Source of the DNA: Brienomyrus brachyistius
Taxonomy: Eukaryota > Chordata > Actinopteri > Osteoglossiformes > Mormyridae
Length of the DNA stretch: 64,000 nucleotides
Assembly: GCF_023856365.1 (NCBI RefSeq)
Contig: NW_026042837.1
Location: forward strand, 1-64,000
Reading direction: 5' to 3'
The position numbers were made by a program, and so were the translations under genes. Positions 1-11,015 of this stretch are shown here, in pieces; the stretch's first letter is position 1, and each line of letters begins with the position of its first letter. Below the pieces are notes generated by a model that was given only the letters and a program-made list of their open reading frames with translations, had not been told where the DNA came from and did no database searches.

Positions 1-277
1 GAGTGTGGTGAGTAAGACTCAGGGACTGGAAGTGGGATTACAACTAAAGATAACATGCTTATTCCTTTTTGTATTGTTTACAAATTTCCTTCCGTCAAAC
101 ATGAGGAGTTTGCTGCTATATTGTGCACTAACAGAGATTCTGATGCTGCTATTTTTATTGTTTATAAATGTGTTATTGTTTCCAAGTTGAGTATTCAATA
201 AATGCTAAATTGAGAAATTTTGTGTATCGTTTGTTATTATTAGTGTGATATTTTACCATGCAAATAGAGGGGAAAAC

Positions 278-365
278 GTCCAATTATCGGCCAAAAAAAA
301 TCAGCAGCATATATCGGCCATCGCCTGACCCTTGACTTGAAAAACCCATATCGGTCGACCTCTAG
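278..365. repeat. TATCGGCC-rich repeat fragment
   Basis: Contains several TATCGGCC / ATATCGG words and ends in CGGTCGACCTCTAG, a pattern common near the ends of dispersed fish DNA-transposon repeats. Family not determined; no inverted-repeat partner was found nearby. Confidence 0.3.
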
Positions 366-403
366 TAACAGTACATTCTGTCCAATTCATCCATCGAGTT
401 AAG

Positions 404-703
404 TCACACACCCACTTGAGGGGGCACTCCGGCAGACGTGAGGATGGGGATGTTCTTTCCGCTATAACATCCACTGCAGAAGTACATCTCGCTCCTGTTC
501 ACAGGGCTTACTTCAATGATGAAGCAGGGCTGGTTGTCTGGACAAGAAGTTGTCCTGCTGCTGGGTCTCGGTGCCGTTTTTCCACCTAAGCTTGAAGGTG
601 GAAATGTGTTCCAACTTGGTCCCTGGGACTGCAGCATAGCCAAACATCGCGAGCAGCGTCGGCCACACCCACCACCAGAACCATCACACCGTCCTATACA
701 CAT
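404..703 (-). pseudogene. Unrecognised coding-like remnant
   Basis: A 99-codon open stretch on the minus strand. Its last third reads like the end of an immunoglobulin V-type domain (a CFIIEV strand followed by SEMYFCSG), while a second frame across 590-660 also looks protein-like (KLEHISTFKLRWKNGTE). Two plausible frames in one stretch suggest a frameshifted relic rather than a live exon. No clear splice pair was found. The Ig resemblance is weak and rests on a few residues only. Confidence 0.2.
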
Positions 704-1684
704 AAAGAAGAACTAAAACATAGAGTGTTGTGACAATCTATGCGTTAATGTTTGGCAGCATAGGTGATTCATTAAAATTATACCGAAGAATGGAAAATGT
801 GATATTTAGAATATTTTTTGCCATTTAGTAGCTAATTTAAGCACTTACCCAATGCCTCAATTTGTTTTAGGTCAGTAATGTCTGAGCCAAAAGAATGAAT
901 GTATGAATTTAATACAATTCACCCACTCCCACCCACACACAAATCTGAAATTCAATTTAAGACACTTCTTAAACATTAGTGCATTAACAAAAAAGGAAAA
1001 TCTTAAGAGATTCAGTAGGATTTTCTATGTTAGACTTAAGCTAATAGTTCAATAGTTTTTACATATTTCAATATACCAATTTGACTTTAATGTTGAAACA
1101 GATGCTAAAACATGGAATAATTTCATAACTAGAGAAACATGTTATTCACAAACACTAGCAAAGGTAGCTTATAGTTAAGCTTACTTAAGTCAGCAAGTCA
1201 GGCTACAGTGTGTAAGAATAGTCGTAAACGATAATTTGTCTCAGTCTTACATGACAGAATAAGTAAACAGAAAATATAAAATGGCTGAAACAGCGTCATT
1301 AACGCCAGCTACAATAGAGGCGCAGAAAAGGTGTCATGACTGAAGTATTCCCAAACTCTGGAAGACCGTATGCGAGCCTTTTTTGCCGCGTGTTTCTCCA
1401 GAGGCTCCGGAGCTCCGCTGGTTGACACAGCCATGTTGGTTCATGTGCAGGGGGACGAGCGGCAAATTTCTTTTTTGCAGGGTGGTAGGTGATGTCTCAT
1501 TAATATTTATTAATTTACTTACAAAATGGTGCGGCACTGCATCCAAGCCTGCGGCACTCAGAGTCACAAATACAGTGGAAACCATTTGTAGTAATTACGT
1601 CTGTCTGGCTGATTTCCAACTAATTGATATTTGTATATTTATTACATGAATATAAGGTAATATAAGGTAATAGAAGAGGTATTT

Positions 1685-2125
1685 AATGGTTTTCCATCTG
1701 AGGAATTTGCAAAAAACTGCAGTGCATGATGGGTCGGACCTAAAGGCTGCCTTAACGTCCTCATCTGTATGACGACATACATCAAGACTAGGAAGGTGCA
1801 TAATGTTCATGTCTGGTTGCGTTTGTTGGTCCAGAAAGTAATTCAATTTCGCCATGTAGGTTACGTTCTTAAAAACTGCTTGGATATAGCCCGATTATAT
1901 GCTGTGGGCCTTTTAATTTCTTTGTTTACCAGGTAGGCTACCTTCTTTAAACTGCGTTTTGTTAGACTACATATTTAGGGAGGTCTTTATAAATTTATAG
2001 TAGTCTTCATAAATATGTACATAGTTTAGCCTAACCCAGCCACTTAAGGGAGAAAGCCAGCTCAACTAGGTGTCGGTCCCAAGCCCGGATTAATGGGGAG
2101 GGTTGGCGTCAAGAAATAAAGAGAC
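1685..2125. repeat. Dispersed repeat with inverted relative at 29.9-30.5 kb
   Basis: The reverse complement of this stretch matches 29,886-30,158 plus 30,536-30,545 with moderate divergence (shared TTCTTGACGCCAACCCTC, AAGTGGCTGGGTTAGGCTAA and ACGCAGTTTAAAGAAGGTAG blocks). The 1,685-1,720 end preserves the uninterrupted form of the site into which a (CATC)n element inserted at 30,159. Type of repeat unknown; small ORFs here are not conserved between the two copies. Confidence 0.7.
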
Positions 2126-2382
2126 TGTATCTTCACTGCATGACTGATGTCAAAATGTGTGAAATATGTGGTTGTATTAATAAATGCATTAAAGTAGGTT
2201 AATGATTCTGTGCTGTCTAAATTGTATAGAAAATTTCTACGTATAGCCAAACAAATCTCCTCCTGTTTGAAAAGGCATAGAAAAAGCAATTTAGCCACTA
2301 AAACTTTACAGTTTTTGTGAGGGACAGTCGAATTCTCTCGTTTCTCTCGTCAAGTTTTTTTGTGATCCTGCACCTACACTTT

Positions 2383-2515
2383 GCCGGCCCCAGGAGGATG
2401 GGCTCCCCCTTTGAGTTTGGTCCCTCCCAAGGTTTCTTCCTTCTTGGGAGTTTTTCCATGCTATCGGCGCCTATGGCTTACTCACTGGGGGCTTTGGGTG
2501 GGCATGATATAAAGC
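2383..2515 (+). repeat. LINE 3' UTR fragment
   Basis: Matches the 3' region of the LINE at 9,925-10,040 with divergence: a CCGGCCCC..GGAGGATGGGC start, the CAAGGTTTCTTCCTTCT..GGGAGTTTTTCC core and the CCTATGGCTTACTCACTGGG block. It lacks the tail. It lies just beyond the stop codon of the chemerin-like gene, so it probably sits in that gene's 3' UTR in antisense orientation. Confidence 0.75.
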
Positions 2516-2564
2516 AAAGCATTTTCCCTCCCAGTTTCCTCCTCTGGTCCACATTGCAGGACCA

Positions 2565-4753
2565 TCAGCCATCAGAAACAGCCAGACGGTCTCCTTCAGC
2601 TTCTTTAGTGTCCTTGGAAGCCAAGGCAGTTTTAGGTCTGAGAAGAGGTTTATCAGAAGGACACATATTACGTCGTTTGTCCTGAAATGTAACATGGGGA
2701 GGAAAAGTTAAGCGGTTTAGTCAGATTGGAGTCGTTTATTCAGCAGTGGCAGCGCCAGTGACTTAATGCTACAGGTGCTATAGGGGAGTGAGATTATTTA
2801 GACCGGGTGCTTTAGCTTTTCAGCTTATGTAGATGGTGTATAGAAGCACACAGCACGATAAGCTACAGCATGGATAAAATAGGATAAAATATGAAATTCT
2901 AACGTCTAGCTCACAGAGCCTCTATGTGTACTTTGAAGAAAAAATACACTACAAGTATGCTGTAAAAACCGCAAAAATGTCTTACACAATATACAGATTT
3001 TACAGATAGTTAAAGAAAAAATGAAACCAATATTTTGGGGGTGCTGTGGGGGTACTATGGTCATTGGAGGAGGAGCTAGAGCCCCCCCCCCCAAGCTTTT
3101 CCTTGGTGCTGCCACTGTTGTGTTCAGATTAAAAGTAACATTGTCATTAATAAACAGTACTCTGATCAAATTTTTGCATGTACAAACACAATCAAAGTTT
3201 AACCACATGTTTAGACACAATTCACACACCTGTTACATTTCCATAATGCTAAGACTCTCTACACTTACTTCATCCACTTTCTTGTTTGGTACACAGTCAT
3301 TTGATGGATGTGTAAGATCATTACCAGACCGTCTGCTGCAAACTCTACAGTTAATGAATGGCTGCAAAAACACACAGACACACAAAAACAGTATTTAAAG
3401 AGTGGTGGGCAATAAATACAGTGAGAGAAGGTGTAGTAAAGATATATCTAATGATTTAAGGCAGAGCTGCTGGAGTGCAGGGTTTAATGACACAGAACAA
3501 TTTTAGAGGAAAGAGCTTCCAAAGCAGGGTCACCATAAGGCTATATTATACAAAGCAAGTTCATCTAAAAGTATGAACAACAAATCCCGTTTAACTGAAC
3601 ACTGCTCTGTATTAAAATACTGTCCTCCGATCAAGCTAAGTGGTCCTGTAGTTCACTATTTAAAGAGGTAAATTTAAAGGGTAATTCACACTGCACATCT
3701 ACCCTGCTCTGACCAGGTTTAATTACTGGCTTTCTAATTAAAACAAGAGTTAAGTCCTGCCCTTTCACCACAAAACACCACACTGCCATTTAAGGCTGAT
3801 TTCAACAATGAGTTTTAGTTAACCTGGCTCGATTGAGTTAACTCTGGGTATGTAAAACCCGCTTTGTAGTACAGCCCACAGGTCTTTAAATAAGGCCAGC
3901 TAGGGTTCATAGCTCGAAGCATAATCTACAGGTCACCCCTCAGATGATTAGCATTTGCTTCTGCCTGGTAATCCAGCCTTTAAGCCTGTAAACCTACTAA
4001 AATTTGAGAATAAGGTGAAGGAACTGGCTCTTTGAGGCCACCTATGTATTTGTTACTTTATTGTTGGCTAACTTTCCCCCGCAGGGCATCAAAAAAGTTA
4101 ACATGAACCTAAATTAATTTGCTAACTGATATGTCCAATGCTCACAGTCACAGTGACTCTTTACTTACCCTCTTGTCCATGAAAATACAGTCAGCCCGAT
4201 GGTCTGTTGCAGTTGACTTTGGACATTTTGTTGCTCTCAAGAGAATCTCAATGTCAATGTATTCACTGCTGATCTAAATCACATAAACACGTTATATACA
4301 AAATTGCCTACAACTGTTTTAAAGGCAATTAACAAACAATAATCACCCAAAAAATGGCAAACTGTCACAGACTTGACTGCAGCAGATTCAGAGAGAAACT
4401 GTGAGAAGGTAAAATTGACCAGGGCTGAGATATACAACCATCACTTTCATTGTGAAGAGACATTAAGCATCATATGCATTGAAATTAAAACATCAAAATC
4501 AATGTGATACTCATTAGTTCAGCTTGCAGATGATGAAAGTTTCACACTTTTGTAAACACTTTCTCAGCAGTTACCTTCGGACGGCCCTGGATGTTATAGA
4601 AATTCATGTGCTGACGGGTTCCTTGATGAGCATTTTCGACTGCGAGTTTAATGGCCGTCTTGTGAGTGCAGGGAGACTGTGGTAATCTTGCTGGGCCTCT
4701 GTGGAGATAAGCAGAGCTCCATAAGCCAAAACCAGAAGCAGCAGGCGGGTCAT
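2565..4753 (-). pseudogene. rarres2: Chemerin-like (rarres2-like) gene, 4 exons, frameshift in exon 1
   Basis: Chemerin is a secreted cystatin-fold chemoattractant and adipokine. Exons on the minus strand: E1 4,753-4,575, E2 4,273-4,169, E3 3,361-3,269, E4 2,681-2,565. All junctions are phase 0 with GT/AG; the donors of E2 and E3 read GTAAGT. E1 begins with a signal peptide (MTRLLLLVLAYGALL) then QQDYHSLP. E2 carries ILLRATKC and a second Cys before F-MDKR. E3 opens PFINCRVC, and E4 has one Cys (NMCP) and ends in a stop. This Cys layout, and the R|PFINCxVC junction in particular, fits fish chemerins. E1 is 179 nt: after HSLP the frame must shift by one base to continue as THKTAIKLAVENAH; one more base would give 164 residues. 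The identical lesion is in copy B. It is either a pseudogene or a shared sequence error. Another cystatin-fold protein is the main alternative identity. Confidence 0.72.
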
Positions 4754-5146
4754 CTTCCTCTCAGCTTTGAAGGGAGAAGCAGGACTGAGGACACTGATCT
4801 GTGGTCCCCTTATCCAGCACGTCCAGGGGCGTGTCCTTCACTCGAAACAAACAGACCTTTGAACAACATTGGAAAACTCTTCAGGATGAATTGAGGCAGG
4901 TGGTCAAGTGGGTTTATTGTTATTTCAGCAATATACACAGTACACAGTGAAAGGAAACATTGTTCCTCCTGGACCACGGTGCAACACAAAGAAGAAAAAC
5001 AGAAACAACACAAGATGACACAAGTGCGGGCAAGATAGAACTATACAGAGTGAAAGGAGCACAAACAGAGGGAGAAAGTGCAAGATAAACACAAGAGCAA
5101 CAATACAATACTACAGGACAAGACAGCGCAGTCAAGAACACAGAGT

Positions 5147-5465
5147 GCAGCCAGAGCTAACCTGAATAGGGGCATCAAGGTTGCCAGGCAGGCAGAGAAA
5201 CAGAAAATAGAGGTCTACTTCACATACAACAACCCACAGTGGGTGTGGCAGGGAATACAACACATTACAAACTTCAAAGGCAACAACACCGTCACTGTTA
5301 ACAGCAACGCCCTTTTAGCAAAGGAGCTAAACAGCTTCTTTGCTCGTCTGGAGGAACACAGAGCAGACATAGCCACACTGCCCCCTCCCCCAATCTCCAG
5401 CACTCACAGACTCCCTCTGCAGGAACACCACGCGAGAAGGCACATTGCATCTCTAGGTGTGTGGA
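5147..5465 (+). pseudogene. L2-type LINE ORF2 fragment (linker before RT)
   Basis: Encodes ARANLNRGIKVARQAEKQKI, then WVWQGIQHITNFKG and LAKELNSFFARLEEHR. This is the stretch between the endonuclease and reverse transcriptase domains in fish L2-type LINEs. No endonuclease lies upstream and no RT catalytic motif follows. The reading frame is joined to unrelated LINE sequence at about 5,480, so this is a fragment of a dead element. Confidence 0.7.
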
Positions 5466-5479
5466 GTTTAAGACAAGGC

Positions 5480-6020
5480 AAGTGATGCTACGATAATATA
5501 ATTCCTTGGTAAGACCCCACCTAGAATATTGTGTGCGGGTTTGGTTACCATACCTTAAGAAGGACATTGCTGCCTTGGAAAAGGTGCAACGTAGGGCAAC
5601 GAGAATGATTCCTGGTCTTAGAGGAATGTCTAATGAGGAGAGGTTAGCTGAGCTGAATCTGTTTAGCCTCGAGCAAAGGAGACTAAGGGGGGACATAATC
5701 CAGGTGTTTAAGATTCTAACAGGTCTGGATGCTGTTCAGCCAAATGGCTATTTCAATGTTAGTTTAAATACCAGAACTCGTGGCCATAAGTGGAAATTAG
5801 CTGGAGAACATTTTAAAACGAATTTGATGAAGCATTTCTGTACACAGCGTGTAGTTAGAGTATGGAATAGTCTTCCTGTTATTGTAACACAAGCTAAAAC
5901 CCTGGGTTCTTTTAAATCAGAGCTAGATAAGATTTTTGAGCTATTAGCTAAGTTCTCCTCAAAGGAGCTTGATGGGCCGAATGGCCTCCTCTCATTTGTA
6001 AATCTCTTTGGTTCTTATGA
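5480..6020 (+). pseudogene. CR1-like LINE ORF2 C-terminus and 3' end
   Basis: Reads NSLVRPHLEYCVRVWLPYL, KDIAALEKVQRRATRMIPG and LFSLEQRRLRGDIIQVFKIL, the conserved C-terminal region after the RT domain of CR1/Rex-type LINEs. It continues to RVWNSLPVIV and a 3' end with GATGGGCCGAATGGCCTCCT ending near a TTCTTATG word. It is strongly 5' truncated, as most CR1 copies are. It lies between two L2 pieces, so it may have inserted into an older L2 copy. A versus B differ at 5,855 (V versus D). Confidence 0.75.
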
Positions 6021-6135
6021 GTCAGCTTACAGAGATGAGGTCCAGAAACTGATAGGTTGGAGTTCAGCAAACAATTTGGCACTAAACAGCACAAAGACAA
6101 AGGAATCACTGACTTCAGGAAGGATGGAGGCGACA
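6013..6135 (+). pseudogene. L2-type RT fragment
   Basis: Encodes ESAYRDEVQKLIGWSSANNL followed by ALNSTKTKE, matching the late RT/thumb part of L2-type LINEs (usually ESAYR.EV..L..WC..NNL.LN..KTKE). It is the downstream partner of the L2 linker fragment at 5,147-5,465; most of the RT domain between them is missing. Confidence 0.65.
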
Positions 6136-6534
6136 CTGGCCTGCCTAGATGGATGGATGGATGTTTTTATTGACATTGTAAGTACAATGAGATTTAGTTT
6201 GGAACGCGCCAGCAGCTACACAGTATATTTACAATTATATAGATTGTGAGGCATAAAATAAGGTGTGAGTAATATAACATAACGACATAATATAAGTAAT
6301 CATTAATTAATCATTACAGATGGTATGAGGTGTGAACCGCTAGGCTGCTATGGCATGTTTGGTATCAAACCGATGGAAAATCACTCCAGTTTCCAAATCT
6401 GGTCAGTGGTTACCACGAAAGTGAATATATCAAAAGTTACACCAGCCTAACGAAAATCATCAATACAAGGGAAATCACTCTGGTCATAAATCTCAAAAGG
6501 ACTGATACAGACCCCCTTCCGAAAGCCCGCCAAA

Positions 6535-7215
6535 TGGATGGTCAGCCATTGGTCCAGGAGTCGAATTCCTGGTCACTCCTATTCACGAACTTTACACTAT
6601 AAAACCTGGCACCTCAGAACAAAGCCAGGAGAGGAGAAACAGAAGGGAGGAGAAAACAAAAGACCATCAGCACGAAGAGAGGCAGAGAACATCAGCCCAA
6701 GAGAAGAGAAGCCCACAAGAAGCCCTCCTGAAGCCTATCAGTGAAGACCCAGCTGGACAGAGAACTGCAACCAAGCCCAAGCTTCACCAGGAGAGGGAAT
6801 CAGAGGGGCTCCACTCCAACAACCGCTGCAAACACCGCGCCTCCCTGAGTGCCATCACCCATCAGCTCATCAGCCTCCGCAACCAACTGCCAAGACCCCC
6901 CCCCCCCCACTCTGCAACCAAGTAAACAAACTTCCTTTCATTTATAACAACCTAAACTCCTATTCACCTGCTATATTACTTTAGGACAGTATTTCCACAA
7001 ATTGCTTGCTTTGCAGAACAGTATTTTCCCTTTTAAGGTTACTCATTTTAAATCTGGTCATTGCATTTTCATGATTACATTGTTTGTGTCCACTCCGTTA
7101 TTTCGTGTTTATTGTTTGTTAGGTGTAATGTCTGTCTTATGTTAGTTATAGGAATAAATGCATGTCTTTTACACAACTTCAGCCTCCGTTCATTGAGTGC
7201 TCACAAGAATCCCTG
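6535..7215 (+). repeat. Possible solo LTR / transcription unit
   Basis: Holds an ACTATAAAACC TATA box near 6,595, a purine-rich transcript-like stretch, a C13 tract near 6,900 and an AATAAATG poly(A)-signal-like word near 7,152. That order fits an LTR without internal sequence. No TG..CA ends or target duplication were resolved, so the boundaries are rough. The 68-codon ORF here is low complexity and probably not coding. Confidence 0.3.
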
Positions 7216-8297
7216 CCTGTGCGATCTACGCTCTGAAACCTCAAATTCGCCTGAAATATCGCGAGACTCTCTCTCATTGGCCGTGAGGGGAGCTTCGCTA
7301 CCGATCGTTTACATTACCTGGTGACGCAGCTCGTTGGACAAGCCTTCTATTCTAACCCAGGTTATTACGTGATACTGGTTATTAATGAGTTCCATTTAAG
7401 TCACACATTAACAGACTCACGGTGTTTCGCAATTGAGTTTGAGCCGACCATTCAGCATAAAAATTGGTTAATAATCACAAGGCACAAGGTTTAAACTTAT
7501 TCTGAGCACACAATTTAAACTTTTTATGACCGAACGTGCAGTGAAGAAGCGCTACTGTCAACTGGTTGCAAAAGTCGCACTCATGGCAATCTGAAGGCAT
7601 TTAAGCGGGATCATATGGGCTTATTATAGTTATTTTTATTTCTATTATTAGTAGTTATATTATTTTGTTTTATTTTCGGTGATTTCATTGTAGTTCTTTC
7701 GTATTAAACTGCAGTAAACTTTAACCCTATGTCTGACGAGATTCTCAGATGTAGCGCTTTGTTTCCAGGTTCAATTCGGACGAGTGTCTCCGTTTCTATA
7801 TATCCTGGGAGAGATCTCTCTATTAGCGAACGGGAATACTTGTTATGAGGTTCTAACCTAAATTATGTTGCGCTTGGACATAAGACCGATAGCTTAGTTA
7901 CCTATCAGGATCATACTCGTATGTGTGTGCCTGCTTTAGACAAAGCAAGTTTAACACAACTTTGCGCTGTGAGCCAAGTGTGTGTCATTTAGAAATTGGG
8001 AGTCTCCTGTGCTTGAGACCCGCCGTGGTTAAGCACCATTTGCGACGAGATATAGTGCACTCACAATTTAAATCTGTCGCCGTAACGCGTGCGCCGTCTC
8101 GCTTCAGTAATTGTTTTAAGGGGTGATGACGAAGATGACGAATTTACTTTCCTGAAGAGGAGCAGGATGGGTCACGCGTTCTGTAAGATTTGTCTCCCAC
8201 GGGGAAGGAACGATGTCAGTCGGCATGAAAAATCCAAGTCATTAGTGAATGACAGAGCCGCATGAGTGAACATGAAAAATTAATAGAAAATAAATGA
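7216..8297. other. No recognised feature
   Basis: Unique-looking sequence with only short ORFs. Near 8,220-8,280 there are words (CGGCATGAAAAAT, CATTAGTGAA, GTGAACATG) that also occur inside the Q blocks of the array, so the last 100 bp may be a diverged array margin. Nothing else is supportable; copy B is 49,356-50,437. Confidence 0.4.
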
Positions 8298-8402
8298 CAA
8301 ATGGTTATTTTATATTTTATATATTTTATATATTTATATTTATATTATATTTTATATAATTTATATTATTTTATATTTCCTGTCTTAAAATGTAAGGGAT
8401 AC
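8298..8402 (+). repeat. Start of an R block (AT spacer plus GTAAGGGATAC)
   Basis: The TTTATATATT-type spacer followed by TTTCCTGTCTTAAAATGTAA and GGGATAC is the same as the start of the R blocks inside the array (for example 16,896-16,990). It is cut after GATAC by the LINE at 8,403; the remainder of the R block resumes at 10,120. Confidence 0.85.
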
Positions 8403-10119
8403 ACATGGTCATTTCCGTTGTTTCCTGTTTCCTGCGAGAGTGATACTGACTGCTAGCGCGCGAACTTTGAAACCATAGATATCACCTAAATAATAATTCG
8501 AGTTAAGTCATTGGGAAAAAGCTTCGCAAGATTAATAATCCTCCAAAATAAATAAATAAAATTTCCCAGACCCCGACGGATTAATCACCTACGCAAGTAC
8601 CGACCCACGATCTTCGTTCAATTAAGAAGGTGCTTCCAGCCTTACAGCCTCAGTTTACGTAAGTACAACGCCATGTCTACTGTTCCGTGTTCTGAGTGTA
8701 ATATGTTTAGCTATTCTTCTCCAGTCATTAGCGGTATTTATACATGTGAGAAGTGTCAGTTAGTCGCTAGACTGACGGAGAAGATTGTAGTGTTAGAGGG
8801 ACGTATCCGGACGTTACATAACATTCAGGAGAATGAGAGTTTTATTGACTCAGTATTAGCGGCTCCGGATATGTCCGCGATAGCCAGTAAGTCTCCCCCT
8901 GCTCCGGCAGCAGAGCCTTCGCAGCAAGGCGAGTGGGTGACGACCCGGCGGCATAGTCGCAAATCCAAACCAAACTTACACCGGCACCATTCGCCTATCC
9001 GCGTTTCCAACAGGTTCTCCCCACTCAGTGAAACTCCCACTGAGACGCCTGTTGAAAGTGCTCTAATAATTGGTGATTCTATTCTAAGAAACGTGAGAGT
9101 AGCGACTCCAGCGACCATTGTAAATTGTCTCCCGGGTGCCAGAGCGACCGACATCTCGGCAAATTTAAAAGTGCTGGCTAAAAGTAAACGTAAATACTCT
9201 CAGATAGTTATCCACGTCGGCACTAATGATGTCCGATTGAGGCAATCGGAGATCACAAAGGCAAATTTTAAAGAGGTGTGCAACATTGCGAAGAAGATGT
9301 GTGTGTCAGTAACGTGCTCTGTCCAGACTAAAAACTCAAGTCCAGACTAAAAACACACCTGTTTAGTTTAGCGTATAGGGACACTAGTTCTAGCCCTAGC
9401 TAACTCTTCACTCCCAGGCAGACCTGTAGTGTGAGGTGTAGAGCTGGGTGGGGATCGGTGCCATTGGCTTTGGATGAACTGGATTGTCAGTGCTGTCACT
9501 CTAGCTTTGCAATCTCTTGTGGAACTGGAGTGCTGACATTTCAGGGACTCCCCATGCCGGCATTCCCACTTGCCTCTCCCTCCTACTGATGCTGCCATAG
9601 CCATATCTGCCGGAGCTTGCAGATTGCACTTCATATTGTACTCACCTAGCTTTTAGCACTGCCAATAGCCTCCTCTACTATGCCTAATTGTACATTTTAT
9701 TTCCCCTACTCCTCCTGGGGGTGATGCCTGGAGACCTCAATCTATCAAGATATCCAGCACACCCGACCACCACCAGTGACGTCCCTGCATCCAGCTCGCC
9801 GTTCTGATCTTCCATGTATGACCCGCTGCCTTACCTCTGGTTGCCTGGCAATTGGAAGAAGACTCGGCTTCGGCATTGGCTTATCTTCCTTGCTCTCCTC
9901 TCTCTATTTGACTATCCCTGCCGGCCCCTGGAGGATGGGCTTCCCCTTTGAGTCTGGTCCCTCTCAAGGTTTCTTCCTTCTAGGGAGTTTTTCCTTGCCA
10001 CTGTCGCCTATGGCTTACTCACTGGGGGCTTTGGGTGAGGATACTGTAAAGCGCTTTGAGACAATGTAATGTTGTGATAATGCGCTATATAAAAATAAAT
10101 TTGTTTGTTTGTTGTTGTT
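8403..10119 (+). mobile_element. Internally deleted LINE with ORF1, flanked by GATAC
   Basis: About 270 bp of 5' UTR, a truncated ORF1, then directly the extreme ORF2 C-terminus (KTHLFSLAYRD-type) and a 3' UTR containing CAAGGTTTCTTCCTTCTAGG and GTAAAGCGCTTTGAGACAAT, with a TTTG/TTG tail. GATAC occurs on both sides (8,398-8,402 and 10,120-10,124), and uninterrupted R blocks elsewhere read GGGATACTGGAGCC across the point, so the insertion is exact with a 5 bp target duplication. Endonuclease and RT are absent, so it could only have moved in trans. The family is CR1/L2-like with an esterase ORF1. Confidence 0.85.
8673..9350 (+). pseudogene. LINE ORF1p, Cys-rich N-terminus and truncated SGNH esterase domain
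   Basis: 225 codons from ATG (context GCCATGT). The N-terminus has paired cysteines (CSECN at ~6 and CEKCQ at ~26), then a short leucine/heptad stretch (~30-50) and a Ser/Pro-rich linker. From ~132 the SGNH hydrolase blocks follow: [12 protein letters not shown] with the GDS nucleophile motif, GARATDI, and IHVGTNDVR (GxN-type block). The frame ends soon after, lacking the C-terminal Asp-x-x-His block, so the esterase would be inactive. Esterase-type ORF1 proteins are known in fish CR1/L2 LINEs, where they act as RNA-binding RNP proteins. The last residues come from the deletion junction. Confidence 0.75.
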
Positions 10120-10414
10120 GATACTGGAGCCTGGTTGCGGTGGTGGGATGGCTCACGGCGGGTGCCGGAAAATTTCCTTTATTTTCAAATCCAAACCTTG
10201 ACAGGTATGCTGCTGTTCCAAATCATGGGTGCATGTTACAAGTGCGGAACATATTTTAACTTAGTACTAACTTAGCATCATATTTGATCTGATTCGACTG
10301 AATATCCCAGGTTTCCATCTCTCATGCATCTGGTGTGACGTGTTTTCAGACTCTCAGGCTGGCGCAAAGAAATCTTACGGGAATTGAACGTCTCACTCCG
10401 GCCAGCTGACCAAA

Positions 10415-11015
10415 GTTGGTAACCTTGGTATTGTGTGTAGGAGATTCGGTATAACTATAATTTCGTTCTCCATTTACATGCCCGTAGTGTCTTTAAGTGT
10501 TATGTAGTTTTGCCTGAAACGCAAAAATAAAACAAAGCAATTAAAGCCGTAAGTGGCTCAAATTGTGCTGTAGCGATTGAAGAACTTTTGTCGGAAGTTG
10601 GATTCGAACCCACGCCTTACTTGGGAGAACAGAATACCAGAATAGAGTAGGTTAAGTCCAGCCTTGGCTTCCAAGCTGACGTTTTTCTACATATGTGCTT
10701 GTGTATCATGGACAGTAAGAGGGGGCAGGCAAGGAGAGAATTTCTCTCTTTGGGGATCAATAGAGTGTTGTTATTATAACGTCTAAAAAGTATGATGGTC
10801 TGTCGATAAATCAATAAGAAAATAAATGAAGTCGTTTTCGCGAACACGCTGGAAAAGCCAGGGGCCGGACCGACTGTAGGGGGCGTGGCCAGAGACAGCC
10901 ATCTCAGGCTGTCAAGTCTCCCGTTTTGGCCGGGAAACTACCGTATTTTACTTCTCTTTCCCGCCGTCCTCCCGTATTAGTATTTTCCCGTAAATCTCCC
11001 TTATATTATATAGTT
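10415..11015 (+). repeat. P block 1
   Basis: Reference P block. Near 10,593-10,615 its minus strand reads GGCGTGGGTTCGAATCC, a perfect B box and tRNA-Ser-like T arm in antisense. A minus-strand 76-codon ORF (10,617-10,847) recurs in every P block but has no protein-like features. The block ends in repeated CCCGTATT/CCCGTAA words before the tRNA-like element. Confidence 0.85.

Noticed and set aside
404..703. Immunoglobulin or T-cell-receptor V segment
   Set aside because: Only a YFC-like ending supports it; no recombination signal sequence and two competing frames.
2317..2685. 122-codon plus-strand ORF
   Set aside because: It runs over a LINE 3' UTR fragment and the antisense of chemerin exon 4.
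9776..10069. 97-codon ORF near the LINE 3' end
   Set aside because: It is the LINE 3' UTR read in frame; related text is found at 2,383-2,515 in a different frame context.
10617..10847. 76-codon minus-strand ORF (MFAKTTSF...) repeated in every standard P block
   Set aside because: It recurs because the DNA block recurs. It has no domain or codon-level signal, and it is open in degenerate P6 only with changes at its start.
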